64,000 nucleotides of DNA from Jeongeupia sp. HS-3. Lineage in GTDB: Bacteria > Pseudomonadota > Gammaproteobacteria > Burkholderiales > Chitinibacteraceae. Below are positions 8,894 to 19,279 of the stretch, piece by piece. Location of the stretch: NCBI RefSeq assembly GCF_015140455.1, contig NZ_AP024094.1, positions 806,001 to 870,000 of the forward strand, read 5' to 3'. The notes under the pieces were generated by a model that ran no database searches, had not been told where the DNA came from, and saw only the letters and a list, made by a program, of their open reading frames with translations. The number at the start of each line of letters is the position of its first letter. Position 1 is the first letter of the stretch. A program made the position numbers and the translations under genes.

Positions 8894-9876
8894 TGACACT
8901 GAAGGGTTGGCTCTTTGCCGGTAGTCTGCTGTTCGTTGGATCCTCGCTAAGTGCGCTCGCAGCGCCACCGGGCGAGCTGCTCGATCAATCGCAGGCCAGC
9001 CAACTCGTCAACCGCGTCGCCGATGCGCCCAAGACCCTGACATTTCAGGGTATCTATATCCAGCAGCGGCATAGCTTCATGCAGAGTTATCGCGTCTTCC
9101 ATCAGGGTGGTGGGGGCGCGGATATCGAGCGGCGCGAGTCGCTTGACGGCCCGCAGCTGGAATACCTGCGTCACGGTGACCAGATTAGCGTGTTTACCCC
9201 GGGATCCCGGCCGGTGACGGTGGATCGGCGGCATACCTCCAAGATGTTTCCAAGGCAGTTCCCGGATCCGGCCGAGGAATTGCTCGTCAATTATCAAATC
9301 CGCAAGATCGGCCGCGAACGCGTTGCCGGGCTTGAGGCTGATATCTACGATTTCGAGCCGCGTGACCGTTATCGCTATCCGCACCGTTACTGGATCGACG
9401 CCGCCAGTGGCCTGATGCTCAAGACGGTGATGTATGGCGCGCGCCGCGAAGTGACCGAAGTCTTCAGTTTCTCGCAGATCAATATCGGAGGCGCGCTCGA
9501 CAAGCGCCTGCTCAAGCCGGTGAATCCGGTGCGACCGGTGGTGCTGGAGCAAATGCCGCAACCGCTGGTGGCCGATCCGCACTGGGAAGTCCATGATCTG
9601 CCGCCGGGTTTCAAGCTGTTTCGCCAGCTCAAGCGCAATCTGCCGGGCAAGCACAAACCCGTTCTGCATTATCTGTATGCCGATGGTCTGGTGACCGTAT
9701 CGGTATTTGTCGAGCCGATCGACCCACGCATGCCGCAGGGCCTGACGCATCAGAACGGCATCAGTCTGTTTTCGCGCCAGGTGGGGCAGTACATGATCAC
9801 CGCGCTGGGTGAAGTGCCTGCCGAGACCGTACAAGCCTTTAGTCAGGGCTTCAGCCTTCGCCCTGACGTCAAGTGA
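8890..9876 (+). CDS. rseB: Sigma-E regulatory protein RseB/MucB, periplasmic
   Basis: 328 residues with a signal peptide (hydrophobic 5-22, cleavage near ALAA-PPGEL). The large N-terminal lipid-sensing-like domain carries the family pattern TFQGIYIQQR...YRVFHQ; a smaller C-terminal domain follows from about 220. RseB binds the periplasmic part of RseA and shields it from proteolysis until lipopolysaccharide or misfolded protein signals arrive. The start overlaps the rseA stop, so the two are coupled. Confidence 0.92.
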   Translation: MMTLKGWLFAGSLLFVGSSLSALAAPPGELLDQSQASQLVNRVADAPKTLTFQGIYIQQRHSFMQSYRVFHQGGGGADIERRESLDGPQLEYLRHGDQISVFTPGSRPVTVDRRHTSKMFPRQFPDPAEELLVNYQIRKIGRERVAGLEADIYDFEPRDRYRYPHRYWIDAASGLMLKTVMYGARREVTEVFSFSQINIGGALDKRLLKPVNPVRPVVLEQMPQPLVADPHWEVHDLPPGFKLFRQLKRNLPGKHKPVLHYLYADGLVTVSVFVEPIDPRMPQGLTHQNGISLFSRQVGQYMITALGEVPAETVQAFSQGFSLRPDVK

Positions 9877-9912
9877 TGTGCCATTGCGCAGCGCTGCCGA
9901 GCATCGGTTCCG

Positions 9913-10374
9913 ATGATCTCCACTGAAGCCCAAATCGTTCGCTGTAACGGTGCGGATGCGTGGGTGATGATTCGGCCGCACACGCCTTGCGGCAATTGCG
10001 ATCCGCAAACCGGCTGCCGCTCGGTGGCGATCAGCCGGATGTTCGGTCAGGCGCAGCAGCACTACCGTGTTAATAATCCCCTTGGCGCCAAGGAAGGGGA
10101 GTATGTCAAAGTCGCCGTTGCAGAGCGCACGCTGTTGCAATCGGCGCTGTGGGCTTACGGCCTTCCCTTGCTGGTCATGCTGCTTGGTGCGGTGCTTGGT
10201 CGCCTGATCGACCCGGTGTCGCCGCTGGGCGAAGTGCTCGGCGCTGCGCTGGGCTTTGGCGCTGCATTTGCATGGTTGCGGATCGCGCGCGATCCTCTGG
10301 CCGGACAGGGGCCGACCATCGTCTCCCGTCACGGCAGTGCGCCGCCGCCGCGTCAATGCGGCTCGGCCGATTGA
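9913..10374 (+). CDS. rseC: RseC/MucC-family membrane protein
   Basis: 153 residues. The N-terminal half has a cysteine cluster (C-x2-C-x5-C in CGNCDPQTGC) as in RseC/RsxC-associated proteins; two hydrophobic helices lie at about 78-95 and 100-122. The family modulates sigma-E activity weakly and also belongs to the SoxR-reducing system; which applies here is unknown. It sits between rseB and degP, 36 bases after rseB. Confidence 0.88.
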   Translation: MISTEAQIVRCNGADAWVMIRPHTPCGNCDPQTGCRSVAISRMFGQAQQHYRVNNPLGAKEGEYVKVAVAERTLLQSALWAYGLPLLVMLLGAVLGRLIDPVSPLGEVLGAALGFGAAFAWLRIARDPLAGQGPTIVSRHGSAPPPRQCGSAD

Positions 10375-10435
10375 TCGCGCTGATCGTGCCTCAACGCTGT
10401 GTCTGTTTCATTCTCATAAAAATGGGTGATTGACC

Positions 10436-11866
10436 ATGAAAGTGACTCGCTGGCTTGCAGCCGGACTATTCACCTTGGGTTTTGGCGCTGCTCAGGCAGC
10501 ACCGGTATCCGCACTGCCGGATTTCACGCAACTCGTCGAAAAAGAAGGCAAGGCGGTCGTGAATATCTCCACGACAGGCAAGGTGCGCGAATCGGCCCAG
10601 CAGCAACAATGGGGCGCGGACGATGATGTGCTGGATCTGTTCCGGCGCTTTGGTTTTCCGGTGCCGCCGGGCGCCACGCCACCGCAGCAGGGTGCACCGC
10701 GAGAGCGTCAGGTGCGCTCGCTGGGTTCGGGTTTCATCATCGACGGCAGCGGCTACGTGCTGACCAATGCCCACGTCGTCGCTGATGCCGATGAAATCAA
10801 AGTCAAACTGACCGATAAACGCGAATTCAAGGCCAAGGTGATCGGCTCGGATGCACGGACCGACGTTGCGCTACTCAAGGTAGAGGCGACCGGCTTGCCG
10901 AAGGTGGATCTTGGTAATAGCGACAAGCTCAAGGTTGGCGAATGGGTGGTGGCCATCGGTGCACCGTTCGGGCTGGAAAACAGCGTTACCGCCGGCATCG
11001 TCTCCGCCAAGGGGCGCAATCTGCCGGATGAAACCTTCGTGCCGTTCATCCAGACCGACGTTGCGATCAATCCGGGTAACTCGGGTGGGCCGCTCTTCAA
11101 TATGGCCGGCGAGGTCGTTGGCATCAATTCGCAGATTTACAGCCGCTCGGGTGGCTATATGGGCCTGTCGTTCTCGATTCCGATCGATGTGGCGATGAAG
11201 GTGGCCGACGAGCTGAAGGCCACCGGCAAGGTCACGCGTGGCCGGATCGGCGTGGCGGTGCAGGATCTGAACGAGGACCTGGCGAAAACGTTCGGTCTGG
11301 CCAATACCAATGGCGCGCTGGTGTCGTCGGTCGACAAGGACGGCCCGGCCGCCAAGGCTGGCCTCAAGCCGGGCGATGTGGTGCTCAAGTACAACGGTCA
11401 GCCGATCAACAATACCGGCGATTTGCCGCGCTTTGTCACCGATACCAAACCGGGTACGACGGTGAAGGTCGGCATCTGGCGTGATCGCGCTGCGCGTGAG
11501 CTGGCGGTAACGATCGGCCTGCTCGATGGCGTCGAAGGTCCGAACAAGGTGCGCGAATACAAGGGCGGTGCTGCGCAACAAGAAGAGAGCCAGCGTTTCG
11601 GTCTGGTGCTGCGTGAACTCACGCCGCAACAGCTGAAGGCGCTTGGCAGCAAATTCGGCCTCGTGATCCAGTCGGCTACCGATGCTGCGGCCAAGGCCGG
11701 GCTGATGCGCGGCGACGTGGTGATCGGTGTCGGCGGTACCGACATCAGCAGCATGCAACAGTTTCGCCAGCTGTTGAGCGCGGTGAAGGCGAACGAAGCG
11801 GTGGCGCTGCGTATCGTGCGTGACGGTGCATCGATCTTCATCTCGATGACGGCGCCGGCGAAGTGA
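10436..11866 (+). CDS. degP: Periplasmic serine protease DegP/MucD (Do family)
   Basis: 476 residues. A signal peptide ends near AAQAAP. The trypsin-like domain shows His113 (TNAHVV), Asp143 (RTDVALL) and Ser216 (GNSGGPLF). Two PDZ domains follow (about 265-350 and 375-465). It degrades or refolds damaged envelope proteins. ATG at 10436 is preferred over an in-frame TTG two codons upstream. Its place directly after rseC is typical of MucD in betaproteobacteria and pseudomonads. Its stop overlaps the GTG of the next gene. Confidence 0.95.
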   Translation: MKVTRWLAAGLFTLGFGAAQAAPVSALPDFTQLVEKEGKAVVNISTTGKVRESAQQQQWGADDDVLDLFRRFGFPVPPGATPPQQGAPRERQVRSLGSGFIIDGSGYVLTNAHVVADADEIKVKLTDKREFKAKVIGSDARTDVALLKVEATGLPKVDLGNSDKLKVGEWVVAIGAPFGLENSVTAGIVSAKGRNLPDETFVPFIQTDVAINPGNSGGPLFNMAGEVVGINSQIYSRSGGYMGLSFSIPIDVAMKVADELKATGKVTRGRIGVAVQDLNEDLAKTFGLANTNGALVSSVDKDGPAAKAGLKPGDVVLKYNGQPINNTGDLPRFVTDTKPGTTVKVGIWRDRAARELAVTIGLLDGVEGPNKVREYKGGAAQQEESQRFGLVLRELTPQQLKALGSKFGLVIQSATDAAAKAGLMRGDVVIGVGGTDISSMQQFRQLLSAVKANEAVALRIVRDGASIFISMTAPAK

Positions 11867-12111
11867 CCCCGACGTTGATGCTCTACGGCCGCGAATACTG
11901 CGGCCTGTGCCTGACGATGCGGGAGCAGTTGCTTCCCTTGGCCAGCGATCACGGCTTCGTGCTTCAGTGGGTCGATATCGACGACGATGACGCGCTGGAG
12001 GCGCTGTATGGCGAACTCGTGCCGGTGTTGGCGACCATAAATGGTGAAGAAATATGCCATTACCATCTCGATGCGCAAGCGCTGGATGATTGGCTGGCGA
12101 AAATCCGGTAA
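11863..12111 (+). CDS. Thioredoxin-fold (glutaredoxin-like, DUF836) protein
   Basis: 82 residues. The sequence starts with a beta strand followed by a CxxC-type active site (YCGLC), and has the cis-Pro segment VPVLA of the glutaredoxin/DUF836 family. A disulfide or dithiol role is likely; the partner is unknown. The GTG start overlaps the degP stop (GTGA), so it is coupled to the protease gene, and a terminator follows just after it. This degP-trx-lepA order recurs in betaproteobacteria. Confidence 0.85.
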   Translation: MTPTLMLYGREYCGLCLTMREQLLPLASDHGFVLQWVDIDDDDALEALYGELVPVLATINGEEICHYHLDAQALDDWLAKIR

Positions 12112-12133
12112 AATCCGGTGATTGGCTGATACA

Positions 12134-12158
12134 GGGCACGCACGGCGTGCCCTTTTTT
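12134..12158 (+). terminator. Rho-independent terminator after the sigma-E operon
   Basis: A perfect 8-bp GC-rich stem (12134-12141 with 12145-12152, 3-base loop) is followed by six T. It separates the rpoE-degP unit from lepA. Confidence 0.9.
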
Positions 12159-12175
12159 CGTAAAAAACAGGTTCC

Positions 12176-13969
12176 ATGGATCACATCCGTAATTTCTCTA
12201 TCATTGCCCACATCGACCACGGTAAATCGACCCTGGCCGACCGGTTCATCCAGTTTTGCGGCGGCCTCGAGATGCGCGAGATGAGCGAGCAGGTGCTCGA
12301 CTCGATGGACATCGAAAAAGAGCGCGGCATCACCATCAAGGCGCAAACCGCTGCCCTGCAGTACAAGGCGCTCGACGGGAAGGTCTACAACCTGAACCTG
12401 ATCGACACGCCGGGGCATGTCGACTTCAGCTACGAAGTCAGCCGTTCGCTGTCGGCTTGCGAAGGCGCGCTGCTGGTCGTCGATGCCTCGCAAGGTGTCG
12501 AGGCGCAGACGGTCGCCAACTGCTATACCGCGATCGAACTCGGCGTTGAAGTGCGCCCGGTGCTGAACAAGATCGACCTGCCCGCCGCCGAACCCGAGCG
12601 TGTGGCGCAGGAAATCGAAGACATCATCGGCATCGAGGCGACTGACGCCGTGCGTGCCTCGGCCAAGTCCGGCATCGGCATCCAGGAAATTCTGGAAGAG
12701 GTGATCAGCAAGATCCCCGCGCCCAAGGGTAATCCGGAAGGCCCGCTCAAGGCGCTGATCATCGACTCGTGGTTCGACAACTACGTCGGTGTGGTGATGC
12801 TGGTGCGCGTGGTCGACGGCGAGATCCGCCCGAAAGACAAGATCCTGTTCATGTCGACCAAGGCACAGCATCTGTGCGAGCAGGTCGGTGTGTTTACGCC
12901 GAAATCGCTGCAGCGCGACGTGCTGCGTGCCGGCGAGGTCGGCTTCATCATCGCCGGCATCAAGGAACTGGCGTCGGCCAAGGTCGGTGACACGATCACC
13001 ATCGCCAAGACTCCAGCCACCGAGCCGCTGCCGGGCTTCAAGGAGGTGAAGTCGCAGGTGTTCGCGGGTCTGTATCCGATCGAATCGCACGATTACGAGT
13101 CACTGCGCGATTCGCTGACCAAACTCAAGCTGAACGATGCAGCGCTGGCTTTCGAACCCGAGGTGTCGCAAGCACTGGGCTTTGGCTTCCGTTGCGGCTT
13201 CCTCGGACTTTTGCACCTTGAAATCGTGCAGGAGCGGCTTGAGCGCGAGTTCGATATGGATCTCATTACCACGGCGCCGACCGTGGTGTATGAGCTGGTG
13301 CTCAAAGATGGCAGCATCACGCATATCGAAAACCCATCCAAGCTGCCCGAGCAAGCCAAGTACGAGGAAATTCGCGAGCCGATCATTACCGCGACCATCC
13401 TCGTGCCACAGGATTACGTCGGCGCGGTGATGGTGTTGTGCAACCAGAAGCGTGGCGTGCAACGCAATATGCAATACATGGGCCGGCAAGTGATGCTGAC
13501 CTACGATATGCCGATGGCCGAAGTGGTGATGGATTTCTTTGACAAGCTCAAATCGGTATCGCGCGGCTATGCCTCGCTCGATTACGAGTTCAAGGAATTC
13601 CTAGCCGCCGATCTCGTCAAGCTGGATGTGCTCGTCAATGGTGAAAAGGTCGATGCCTTGAGCCTGATCGTTCACCGCAGCACCAGCGTTTATCGTGGCC
13701 GCGAACTCGTCAGCAAGATGCGTGAACTGATTCCACGGCAGATGTACGACGTGGCGGTGCAGGCTGCGATCGGTGGCACCATCATTGCGCGCGAAAACGT
13801 CAAAGCCATGCGCAAGGACGTGCTGGCCAAATGCTACGGTGGCGATATTACCCGGAAAAAGAAACTGCTCGAGAAGCAGAAAGCGGGTAAAAAGCGCATG
13901 AAGCAGGTTGGCAATGTGGAAATCCCGCAGGAGGCATTCCTTGCCATTCTGCAGGTTAGCGACAAATAA
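12176..13969 (+). CDS. lepA: Elongation factor 4 (LepA) GTPase
   Basis: 597 residues, full length. The G domain has AHIDHGKST (G1), DTPGH (G3) and NKID (G4); the EF-G-like domains II, III and V and the LepA-specific C-terminal domain with the lysine-rich end ([18 protein letters not shown]) follow. LepA acts on ribosomes, affecting translocation and initiation under stress. It is followed 28 bases later by lepB, the classic lepAB pair. Confidence 0.97.
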   Translation: MDHIRNFSIIAHIDHGKSTLADRFIQFCGGLEMREMSEQVLDSMDIEKERGITIKAQTAALQYKALDGKVYNLNLIDTPGHVDFSYEVSRSLSACEGALLVVDASQGVEAQTVANCYTAIELGVEVRPVLNKIDLPAAEPERVAQEIEDIIGIEATDAVRASAKSGIGIQEILEEVISKIPAPKGNPEGPLKALIIDSWFDNYVGVVMLVRVVDGEIRPKDKILFMSTKAQHLCEQVGVFTPKSLQRDVLRAGEVGFIIAGIKELASAKVGDTITIAKTPATEPLPGFKEVKSQVFAGLYPIESHDYESLRDSLTKLKLNDAALAFEPEVSQALGFGFRCGFLGLLHLEIVQERLEREFDMDLITTAPTVVYELVLKDGSITHIENPSKLPEQAKYEEIREPIITATILVPQDYVGAVMVLCNQKRGVQRNMQYMGRQVMLTYDMPMAEVVMDFFDKLKSVSRGYASLDYEFKEFLAADLVKLDVLVNGEKVDALSLIVHRSTSVYRGRELVSKMRELIPRQMYDVAVQAAIGGTIIARENVKAMRKDVLAKCYGGDITRKKKLLEKQKAGKKRMKQVGNVEIPQEAFLAILQVSDK

Positions 13970-13997
13970 ATAGCCATTAATAGGCAAGGGAAGCTGC

Positions 13998-14951
13998 ATG
14001 AACTGGTATGTGATCGGTGTCATTCTCCTCATCCTTGGGCCGGTGCTGATTGGCCTCGGCGCCAAGCACGAGCGCAAGAACAACGAACCGCCACAACTGG
14101 TTCAATACGGCTTCCTTGCCGCGATCATTGGCGCCTTCGTGCTGCTGGTGCAAATGTTCTCGATTGCTGCCGCGCTGCTGATTTTCGTGCTGGTAACCGG
14201 CATTGTCTGGGGGCTGGACAAGCTGCTATGGGGCAAGAAGCGTGGCGATGCACGGCCGTCTGACTGGGTTGAATATGCGCGTGGCTTCTTTCCCGTCATT
14301 CTGGCGGTCTTTCTGTTGCGTTCCTTCCTTGTGGAGCCGTACCAGATTCCTTCGAGCTCGATGCGCCCCGGGCTGATCGTCGGCGACTTCATTCTGGTCA
14401 ACAAGTTCGCCTATGGCATTCGCGTGCCGCTTCTGAATAATGTGCTGATTCCGGTGGGCGAGCCTCAACCCGGTGACGTGATGGTGTTCAACTATCCGGA
14501 GAAGCCATCGATCGACTACATCAAGCGCGTCATTGGTACGCCGGGCGATACGATCGAATACCGCGATAAAAAGCTCACGGTCAATGGCAAGCCGGTGCCG
14601 ACACAATCGGCCGGTCAGTTGCAGTATGCCGAGGGTGTGTATCTGATTGATAATCAACAATTCACCGAAAAACTCGGCGAGCACATCTATAACACCTTGC
14701 AAATGGATGTGCCGGAAGTGAACCTGGCCGAGGTGCGTGATTTTCCGTTCCGCGAAAACTGCCGTTATGATGACGACGGTTTCAGCTGCAAGGTGCCAGA
14801 CGGTTATTTCTTCATGATGGGTGATAACCGCGACCACAGTGCCGATAGCCGTTACTGGGGCTTCGTGCCGGACAAGTATATTGTCGGCAAGGCTTTCCTA
14901 GTTTGGTTCAACTTCAAGAATTTGAGCAGAATCGGTACCTGGATCAGCTGA
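13998..14951 (+). CDS. lepB: Signal peptidase I (LepB)
   Basis: 317 residues. Hydrophobic segments at about 2-20, 35-70 and 95-110 anchor a periplasmic catalytic domain. The Ser/Lys dyad is Ser121 (PSSSMRP) and Lys176 (YIKRVIG), and the C-terminal box GDNRDHSADSRYWG is present. It removes signal peptides from secreted proteins. It follows lepA in the usual order and precedes DUF4845 and rnc. Confidence 0.96.
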   Translation: MNWYVIGVILLILGPVLIGLGAKHERKNNEPPQLVQYGFLAAIIGAFVLLVQMFSIAAALLIFVLVTGIVWGLDKLLWGKKRGDARPSDWVEYARGFFPVILAVFLLRSFLVEPYQIPSSSMRPGLIVGDFILVNKFAYGIRVPLLNNVLIPVGEPQPGDVMVFNYPEKPSIDYIKRVIGTPGDTIEYRDKKLTVNGKPVPTQSAGQLQYAEGVYLIDNQQFTEKLGEHIYNTLQMDVPEVNLAEVRDFPFRENCRYDDDGFSCKVPDGYFFMMGDNRDHSADSRYWGFVPDKYIVGKAFLVWFNFKNLSRIGTWIS

Positions 14952-14993
14952 TCCGGCAAGCCGGATGAAAAATAAAATGGAGATATACCACTG

Positions 14994-15356
14994 ATGCGTG
15001 CGCAACGCGGGCTGTCGTTTTTTGGCTTTATTATTGTTGCCGGCTTTGTTGCGGCCGCTGCGATTGTCTTCTTCAAGGTGGTGCCGACCTACGTCGAGTA
15101 CTACAACATCAAGAAGGCCGTGGCCACTGTTGCCAAGGAGCAGGGCACCCAACCTGCTGCAACGATTCGCGAATCGTTCGACAAGCACGCCAATATCAGT
15201 GATATCAAGGCTGTTTCCGGCAAGGACCTGCAGATCATCCAGGCCGGGGGCAAGACATCGGTTACTGTTGGCTATGAAAAAGTAGTTCCGGTGGTTGCCA
15301 ATGTCAGCCTATTGTTCGATTTCAACGTGGAGGCTGCCGGTTCCGGCGCCGAGTAA
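14994..15356 (+). CDS. DUF4845 membrane-anchored small protein
   Basis: 120 residues. The N-terminus is RGLSFFGFIIVAGFVAAAAI, one membrane helix resembling a pilin-type signal but without an established processing site; the remainder is predicted outside the cytoplasm. DUF4845 proteins are regularly encoded between lepB and rnc in beta- and gammaproteobacteria; function unknown. A GGAG ribosome site lies about 13 bases before the ATG, and rnc begins 9 bases after its stop. Confidence 0.85.
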   Translation: MRAQRGLSFFGFIIVAGFVAAAAIVFFKVVPTYVEYYNIKKAVATVAKEQGTQPAATIRESFDKHANISDIKAVSGKDLQIIQAGGKTSVTVGYEKVVPVVANVSLLFDFNVEAAGSGAE

Positions 15357-15364
15357 CTCGCCTA

Positions 15365-16066
15365 ATGTCCGTCGTACTGCCTGCCGAGCGCCTGATGAAG
15401 GTGCTCGGTTATTCATTTCAAGAGGTGCCGCGTCTCAAACAGGCGTTGACGCACCGTAGTTATTCATCGACGCATAACGAACGACTGGAGTTCGTTGGCG
15501 ACAGCATTCTCAATGCCGTCATCGCCCATGCGCTGTATCAGGCGTTTCCACAGCTGACCGAGGGTGAGCTTTCTCGCCTGCGCGCCAGCCTGGTGCGTCA
15601 GGAAGCGTTGGCCGACGTGGCCGGGGAGATGCAGCTGGGCGACTATTTGTCGCTTGGCGAGGGCGAGCTGAAAAGCGGCGGCCATCGCCGGCCATCGATT
15701 CTGGCCGACGCGCTGGAGGCGATCTTTGGCGCGATCTGGTTCGATGGCGGTTTTGCCGAAGCGCAGCGAGTGATTATTGCGTTGTTTGCATCGCGGATTG
15801 CCAAAATCGATCCGGCGCAGGCGCTCAAAGATCCGAAGACCGCGCTGCAGGAATGGCTGCAGGCGCGCCGCCAGCCGCTGCCCGAATATGTTCTGGCACG
15901 ACAGGAAGGCGAGTCGCCCAACCAGCTGTTTGAAGTGGTTTGCCTGGCGCGAAGCCTGCAGGTCGAAACACGTGCCGAGGGGCCTAGCCGTCGCAACGCA
16001 GAACAACAGGCCGCATCTGCGGCGTTGGCGCTGCTCCGGGAACGTCACCCGGGCAAGCGCCTCTAA
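15365..16066 (+). CDS. rnc: Ribonuclease III
   Basis: 233 residues. The endonuclease domain carries the signature [13 protein letters not shown] and the downstream acidic residues ([11 protein letters not shown]); the C-terminal double-stranded RNA-binding domain (about 155-228) ends in [13 protein letters not shown]. It matures rRNA and processes structured mRNAs. It stands in the conserved lepB-DUF4845-rnc-era-recO-pdxJ order. Confidence 0.96.
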   Translation: MSVVLPAERLMKVLGYSFQEVPRLKQALTHRSYSSTHNERLEFVGDSILNAVIAHALYQAFPQLTEGELSRLRASLVRQEALADVAGEMQLGDYLSLGEGELKSGGHRRPSILADALEAIFGAIWFDGGFAEAQRVIIALFASRIAKIDPAQALKDPKTALQEWLQARRQPLPEYVLARQEGESPNQLFEVVCLARSLQVETRAEGPSRRNAEQQAASAALALLRERHPGKRL

Positions 16067-16101
16067 CCTGGCAGGGCCGCGCGCCCTGCACGGAGAATTC
16101 C

Positions 16102-17037
16102 ATGACTGAAGAACTGATGCTGCCCGAAGAGTCGGCAGCTGAATCCTATCGCTGCGGTTTTGTCGCGATCGTCGGAAGGCCGAATGTCGGCAAATCGACG
16201 CTGATGAACCATTTGATCGGTATGAAGGTGAGCATTACCTCGCGCAAGGCGCAGACCACGCGTCACCGGATTACCGGCGTGCTGACCACGGATGCGGCGC
16301 AGTTTGTGTTCGTCGATACACCCGGTTTCCAGACCCGTTATAAAAACGCGCTGAATCAGGCTATGAACCGCAGCGTAACGACGACGCTGGCCGATATCGA
16401 TGTCACGCTGTTCGTGGTTGAAGCCGGACGCTTCACACCGCAAGATGAGGACGTGCTCAAGCTGCTGCCCAAGGATCGCAATGTGATTCTGGTGGTGAAC
16501 AAGGTCGACGAGGTCGAAGATAAATCGACCTTGTTGCCGTTTATTGAATCGGTGGCGCAGAAGTACAACTTCACCGCCATCGTGCCCATTTCGGCGCAGA
16601 AGAAGCAGAAACTGGATGTGTTGCAGAAGGCGATCGAGCCGCTGCTACCGCATTCGGCACCGATGTATGACGAAGACCAGATCACCGATCGCAGCGAACG
16701 CTTCCTCGCCGCCGAGATCATTCGCGAGAAAATTTTCCGCATGATGGGTGACGAACTGCCATACGCCGTTACCGTTGAAATCGAGAAGTTCGACGAAGAA
16801 GAAATGCGCGACGGCCGTATGCTCAAACGTATCTATGCTGCTGTACTGGTTGATCGTGACAGCCAGAAGGCGATGCTGATCGGCAAGAACGGCGAAAAGC
16901 TCAAGCGCATCGGTACCGAAGCGCGCCAGGACATGGAAAAGCTGTTCGACGGCAAGGTTTATCTGGAGGTCTGGGTCAAGGTCAAGAGCGGCTGGGCCGA
17001 CGATACGCGTTTGTTGCGTCAGTACGGTTTCGAATAA
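16102..17037 (+). CDS. era: GTPase Era
   Basis: 311 residues. The G domain shows GRPNVGKST (G1), DTPGF (G3) and NKVD (G4). The C-terminal KH domain has [15 protein letters not shown], which binds the 3' end of 16S rRNA. Era couples small-subunit maturation with growth. The GGAG ribosome site lies about 8 bases before the ATG. Confidence 0.96.
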   Translation: MTEELMLPEESAAESYRCGFVAIVGRPNVGKSTLMNHLIGMKVSITSRKAQTTRHRITGVLTTDAAQFVFVDTPGFQTRYKNALNQAMNRSVTTTLADIDVTLFVVEAGRFTPQDEDVLKLLPKDRNVILVVNKVDEVEDKSTLLPFIESVAQKYNFTAIVPISAQKKQKLDVLQKAIEPLLPHSAPMYDEDQITDRSERFLAAEIIREKIFRMMGDELPYAVTVEIEKFDEEEMRDGRMLKRIYAAVLVDRDSQKAMLIGKNGEKLKRIGTEARQDMEKLFDGKVYLEVWVKVKSGWADDTRLLRQYGFE

Positions 17038-17046
17038 GCGGCTCGT

Positions 17047-17808
17047 ATGGCCGAGAAAACGCCACGCAGACCGCGGCGCAAGTCCGCAGGCGAGGTGCCG
17101 CGTGTCGATGCGCAGCCGGCCTTTATCCTGCATCAGTACGCGTATCGCGAAACCAGCCGCCTGCTCGATGTTTACAGTCGTGATCACGGCCGGGTGATGA
17201 TCGTTGCGCGTGGCGTGCAGCGGCCTGGCTCACAGCTTCGCGGCAGTCTGCTGGCGTTTCAGCCTCTGTTGCTGGCATGGTTTGGCGCCGGTGAAGTCAA
17301 GACGCTGCATGCGGCGGAGTGGCAGGGCGGGCTGCCGCAGTTGCGCGGGTTGCCGCTGCTCTGCGGTTTTTATCTGAACGAATTGCTGATGAAGCTTTTG
17401 CCGCGTGAGGACGCCTATCCCGCGCTGTTTGGCGTTTATTTCGATGCGATTCGTCATCTGGGGAAGGTAGGCAGCGAGCGTGCCGCGGTTGAACCGGTGT
17501 TGCGTGGATTCGAGCTGACGCTATTGCGAGCGCTGGGCTACGCACCGGTGCTGAACCGGCTGGCCGATGGCTCTCCCTTGTTGCCTGGTGGGCGTTATGG
17601 TTTCGATGCCGGTTTCGGCGTGGTGCCGGCGTCAAACGGCCAAGCGCAATTTGACGGGGCCGTACTGCTGGCGATCCATGCCGGCGACTTCGGCAACGAA
17701 CGCGTTCTGGCACAAGCCAAGCAGCTGATGCGGCTGGCGTTTTCCCCCCTGCTTGTCGATACACCCTTGCATACCCGCCAATTGCTGATCGATCTGCAAA
17801 CGCTCTAG
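17047..17808 (+). CDS. recO: DNA repair protein RecO
   Basis: 253 residues. A basic N-terminal extension precedes the OB-fold (FILHQYAYRETSRLLDVYSR). The helical C-terminal domain includes CGFYLNELLMKLLPREDAYP. RecO helps RecR load RecA on single-stranded DNA in the RecFOR pathway. It starts 9 bases after era. The usual zinc-binding cysteines of some RecO proteins are not evident. Confidence 0.93.
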   Translation: MAEKTPRRPRRKSAGEVPRVDAQPAFILHQYAYRETSRLLDVYSRDHGRVMIVARGVQRPGSQLRGSLLAFQPLLLAWFGAGEVKTLHAAEWQGGLPQLRGLPLLCGFYLNELLMKLLPREDAYPALFGVYFDAIRHLGKVGSERAAVEPVLRGFELTLLRALGYAPVLNRLADGSPLLPGGRYGFDAGFGVVPASNGQAQFDGAVLLAIHAGDFGNERVLAQAKQLMRLAFSPLLVDTPLHTRQLLIDLQTL

Positions 17809-17885
17809 CGTAGGCAAGGCCAGAGCCGCTACACTTTGCGCTTTTTTAGTGCTGGCGAGGCGCGCCGGCGTTGACGGGAACGAAT

Positions 17886-18632
17886 ATGGCAGTCGATATC
17901 CAGCTGGGCGTGAACATTGATCACGTTGCGACGTTGCGCAACGCGCGTGGCACGGTGTACCCGAGTCCGGTACTGGCCGCGCAACTGGCCGAGCAGGCCG
18001 GGGCCGATCTGATTACCTTGCATATGCGCGAAGATCGTCGGCATATCCGCGATGAGGATGTGCAGCTGATCCGGCGTGTGGTGCAGACCAAAATGAATCT
18101 CGAAATGGCGCTGACGACGGAAATGCTCGATCACGCGCTGGCGATCGCACCGCATGATATCTGCCTTGTGCCCGAGCGGCGCGAAGAGGTCACGACTGAA
18201 GGTGGTCTTGATGTGCTGCGTTTTGCCAAAATGACGGGCGACTACACCGAGACGCTATCCAAGGCCGGCATGCGCGTGTCCATTTTCATTGATCCGGATC
18301 TGGCGCAGATCAAGCTCGCTCACGAGCTGGGTGCGCCGGTCATCGAAATTCACACCGGTCGCTATGCCGATGCGGTGACCGCTGCAGAGCGGGAGGCGGA
18401 GCTGGCGAGAGTCCGCGACGCCGCCGAGTACGGCGCGTCGCTGGGGCTGATCGTGAACGCCGGACATGGCTTGCACTACCATAATGTCCAGGCCGTCGCG
18501 GCGATCCCGCAGATTCGCGAACTCAATATCGGCCACGCCATCATTGGCCATGCGCTTTTCGTTGGCTTGAAGGACGCAGTGCGAGAAATGAAAGAGCTGA
18601 TGGTTGCGGCGCGCATCAACGCTGCACGCTAA
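17886..18632 (+). CDS. pdxJ: Pyridoxine 5'-phosphate synthase PdxJ
   Basis: 248 residues from the ATG at 17886. It condenses 1-deoxyxylulose 5-phosphate with 3-amino-2-oxopropyl phosphate to make pyridoxine 5'-phosphate. Signatures are [43 protein letters not shown] and [14 protein letters not shown]. An in-frame TTG five codons upstream is less likely because PdxJ homologues begin just before this LGVNIDH strand. The acpS gene that often follows pdxJ is absent here. Confidence 0.96.
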   Translation: MAVDIQLGVNIDHVATLRNARGTVYPSPVLAAQLAEQAGADLITLHMREDRRHIRDEDVQLIRRVVQTKMNLEMALTTEMLDHALAIAPHDICLVPERREEVTTEGGLDVLRFAKMTGDYTETLSKAGMRVSIFIDPDLAQIKLAHELGAPVIEIHTGRYADAVTAAEREAELARVRDAAEYGASLGLIVNAGHGLHYHNVQAVAAIPQIRELNIGHAIIGHALFVGLKDAVREMKELMVAARINAAR

Positions 18633-18879
18633 GGCCGCCGGGTAGGGCTGGATCGTATAATTGAATCAATGTTTGCGCTAAGTCGGGATGGGCGGCAATT
18701 CACGCTTGCGGCGTGAACCGCTTCTGCCGGAACCTGTCAGCCAGTTATGGCAAGGGGCGATTGCGTTCGTTGCCGTGTCGGATCAGCGCAACCGTTGATA
18801 CTCATTTGCGGCACCCGGCAACGGGTGGCTGGGGTGAATGCGCTATGCTTGTAAGAGAACACCGGCTTGAGGAGCAAAC

Positions 18880-19248
18880 ATGATCACCATTTCGCACGAA
18901 GCCCACTACGTCTACGTCGCGGTGTTGAATGAGTTTACCGTTCATGATTTTCGCGAGTTCGAAGATAGCGTGCTGTATGAACTGCGGTTTCATGGTTCCG
19001 CCAATCTGCTGTTCGATCTCTCGGGCATGATGGGTTACACCATCGATATGGCGCTTGAGGAGTTTCGCTTCGCTCGCAAGCACCGTCGCGATTTTGGCCG
19101 CGTCGCCGTTGTCTCCAACGATCAGTGGGTGACCTGGTCGGCTTGGATCAACAACATTCTTTCCGAAGCCGAAGTCGAGGTATTTGACGAGGTGGACGCG
19201 GCGAGGACTTGGCTTGAGCTGGCGTCGTTCAGCACCGAAACCGAATAA
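18880..19248 (+). CDS. STAS/SpoIIAA-like domain protein
   Basis: 122 residues. The alternating strand-helix pattern (ITISHEAHYVYVAV, LLFDLSGMMGYTIDMALEEF, VAVVSNDQWV) fits the SpoIIAA-like fold, a STAS relative found in cytosolic or membrane-associated signalling and lipid-binding proteins. No clear phosphorylatable serine like that of SpoIIAA was identified. A GAGGAG-like ribosome site precedes the ATG. The 247-base gap before it holds a TATAAT at 18655 without a good -35. The next gene begins 32 bases downstream, so the two are probably cotranscribed. Function unknown. Confidence 0.72.
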   Translation: MITISHEAHYVYVAVLNEFTVHDFREFEDSVLYELRFHGSANLLFDLSGMMGYTIDMALEEFRFARKHRRDFGRVAVVSNDQWVTWSAWINNILSEAEVEVFDEVDAARTWLELASFSTETE

Positions 19249-19279
19249 CCCGCTTTGGCTCTCGTTTCCAGACCTGCGT

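Noticed and set aside
10871-13090. Very long open frame on the minus strand (over 700 codons) opposite degP and lepA
   Set aside because: It runs across two well-defined genes and their terminator, has Arg/His/Asp-rich shadow composition and no recognisable domain; it results from codon bias in GC-rich DNA.
14256-14264. GCCGTCTGA, the core of the Neisseria DNA uptake sequence
   Set aside because: A single occurrence was noticed, inside lepB, without the AT prefix and not paired in a terminator; chance match.
18655-18660. Perfect TATAAT as promoter of the STAS-like gene
   Set aside because: No acceptable -35 hexamer 16-18 bases upstream (that position falls at the pdxJ stop) and it is more than 200 bases from the start codon; kept only as a remark.
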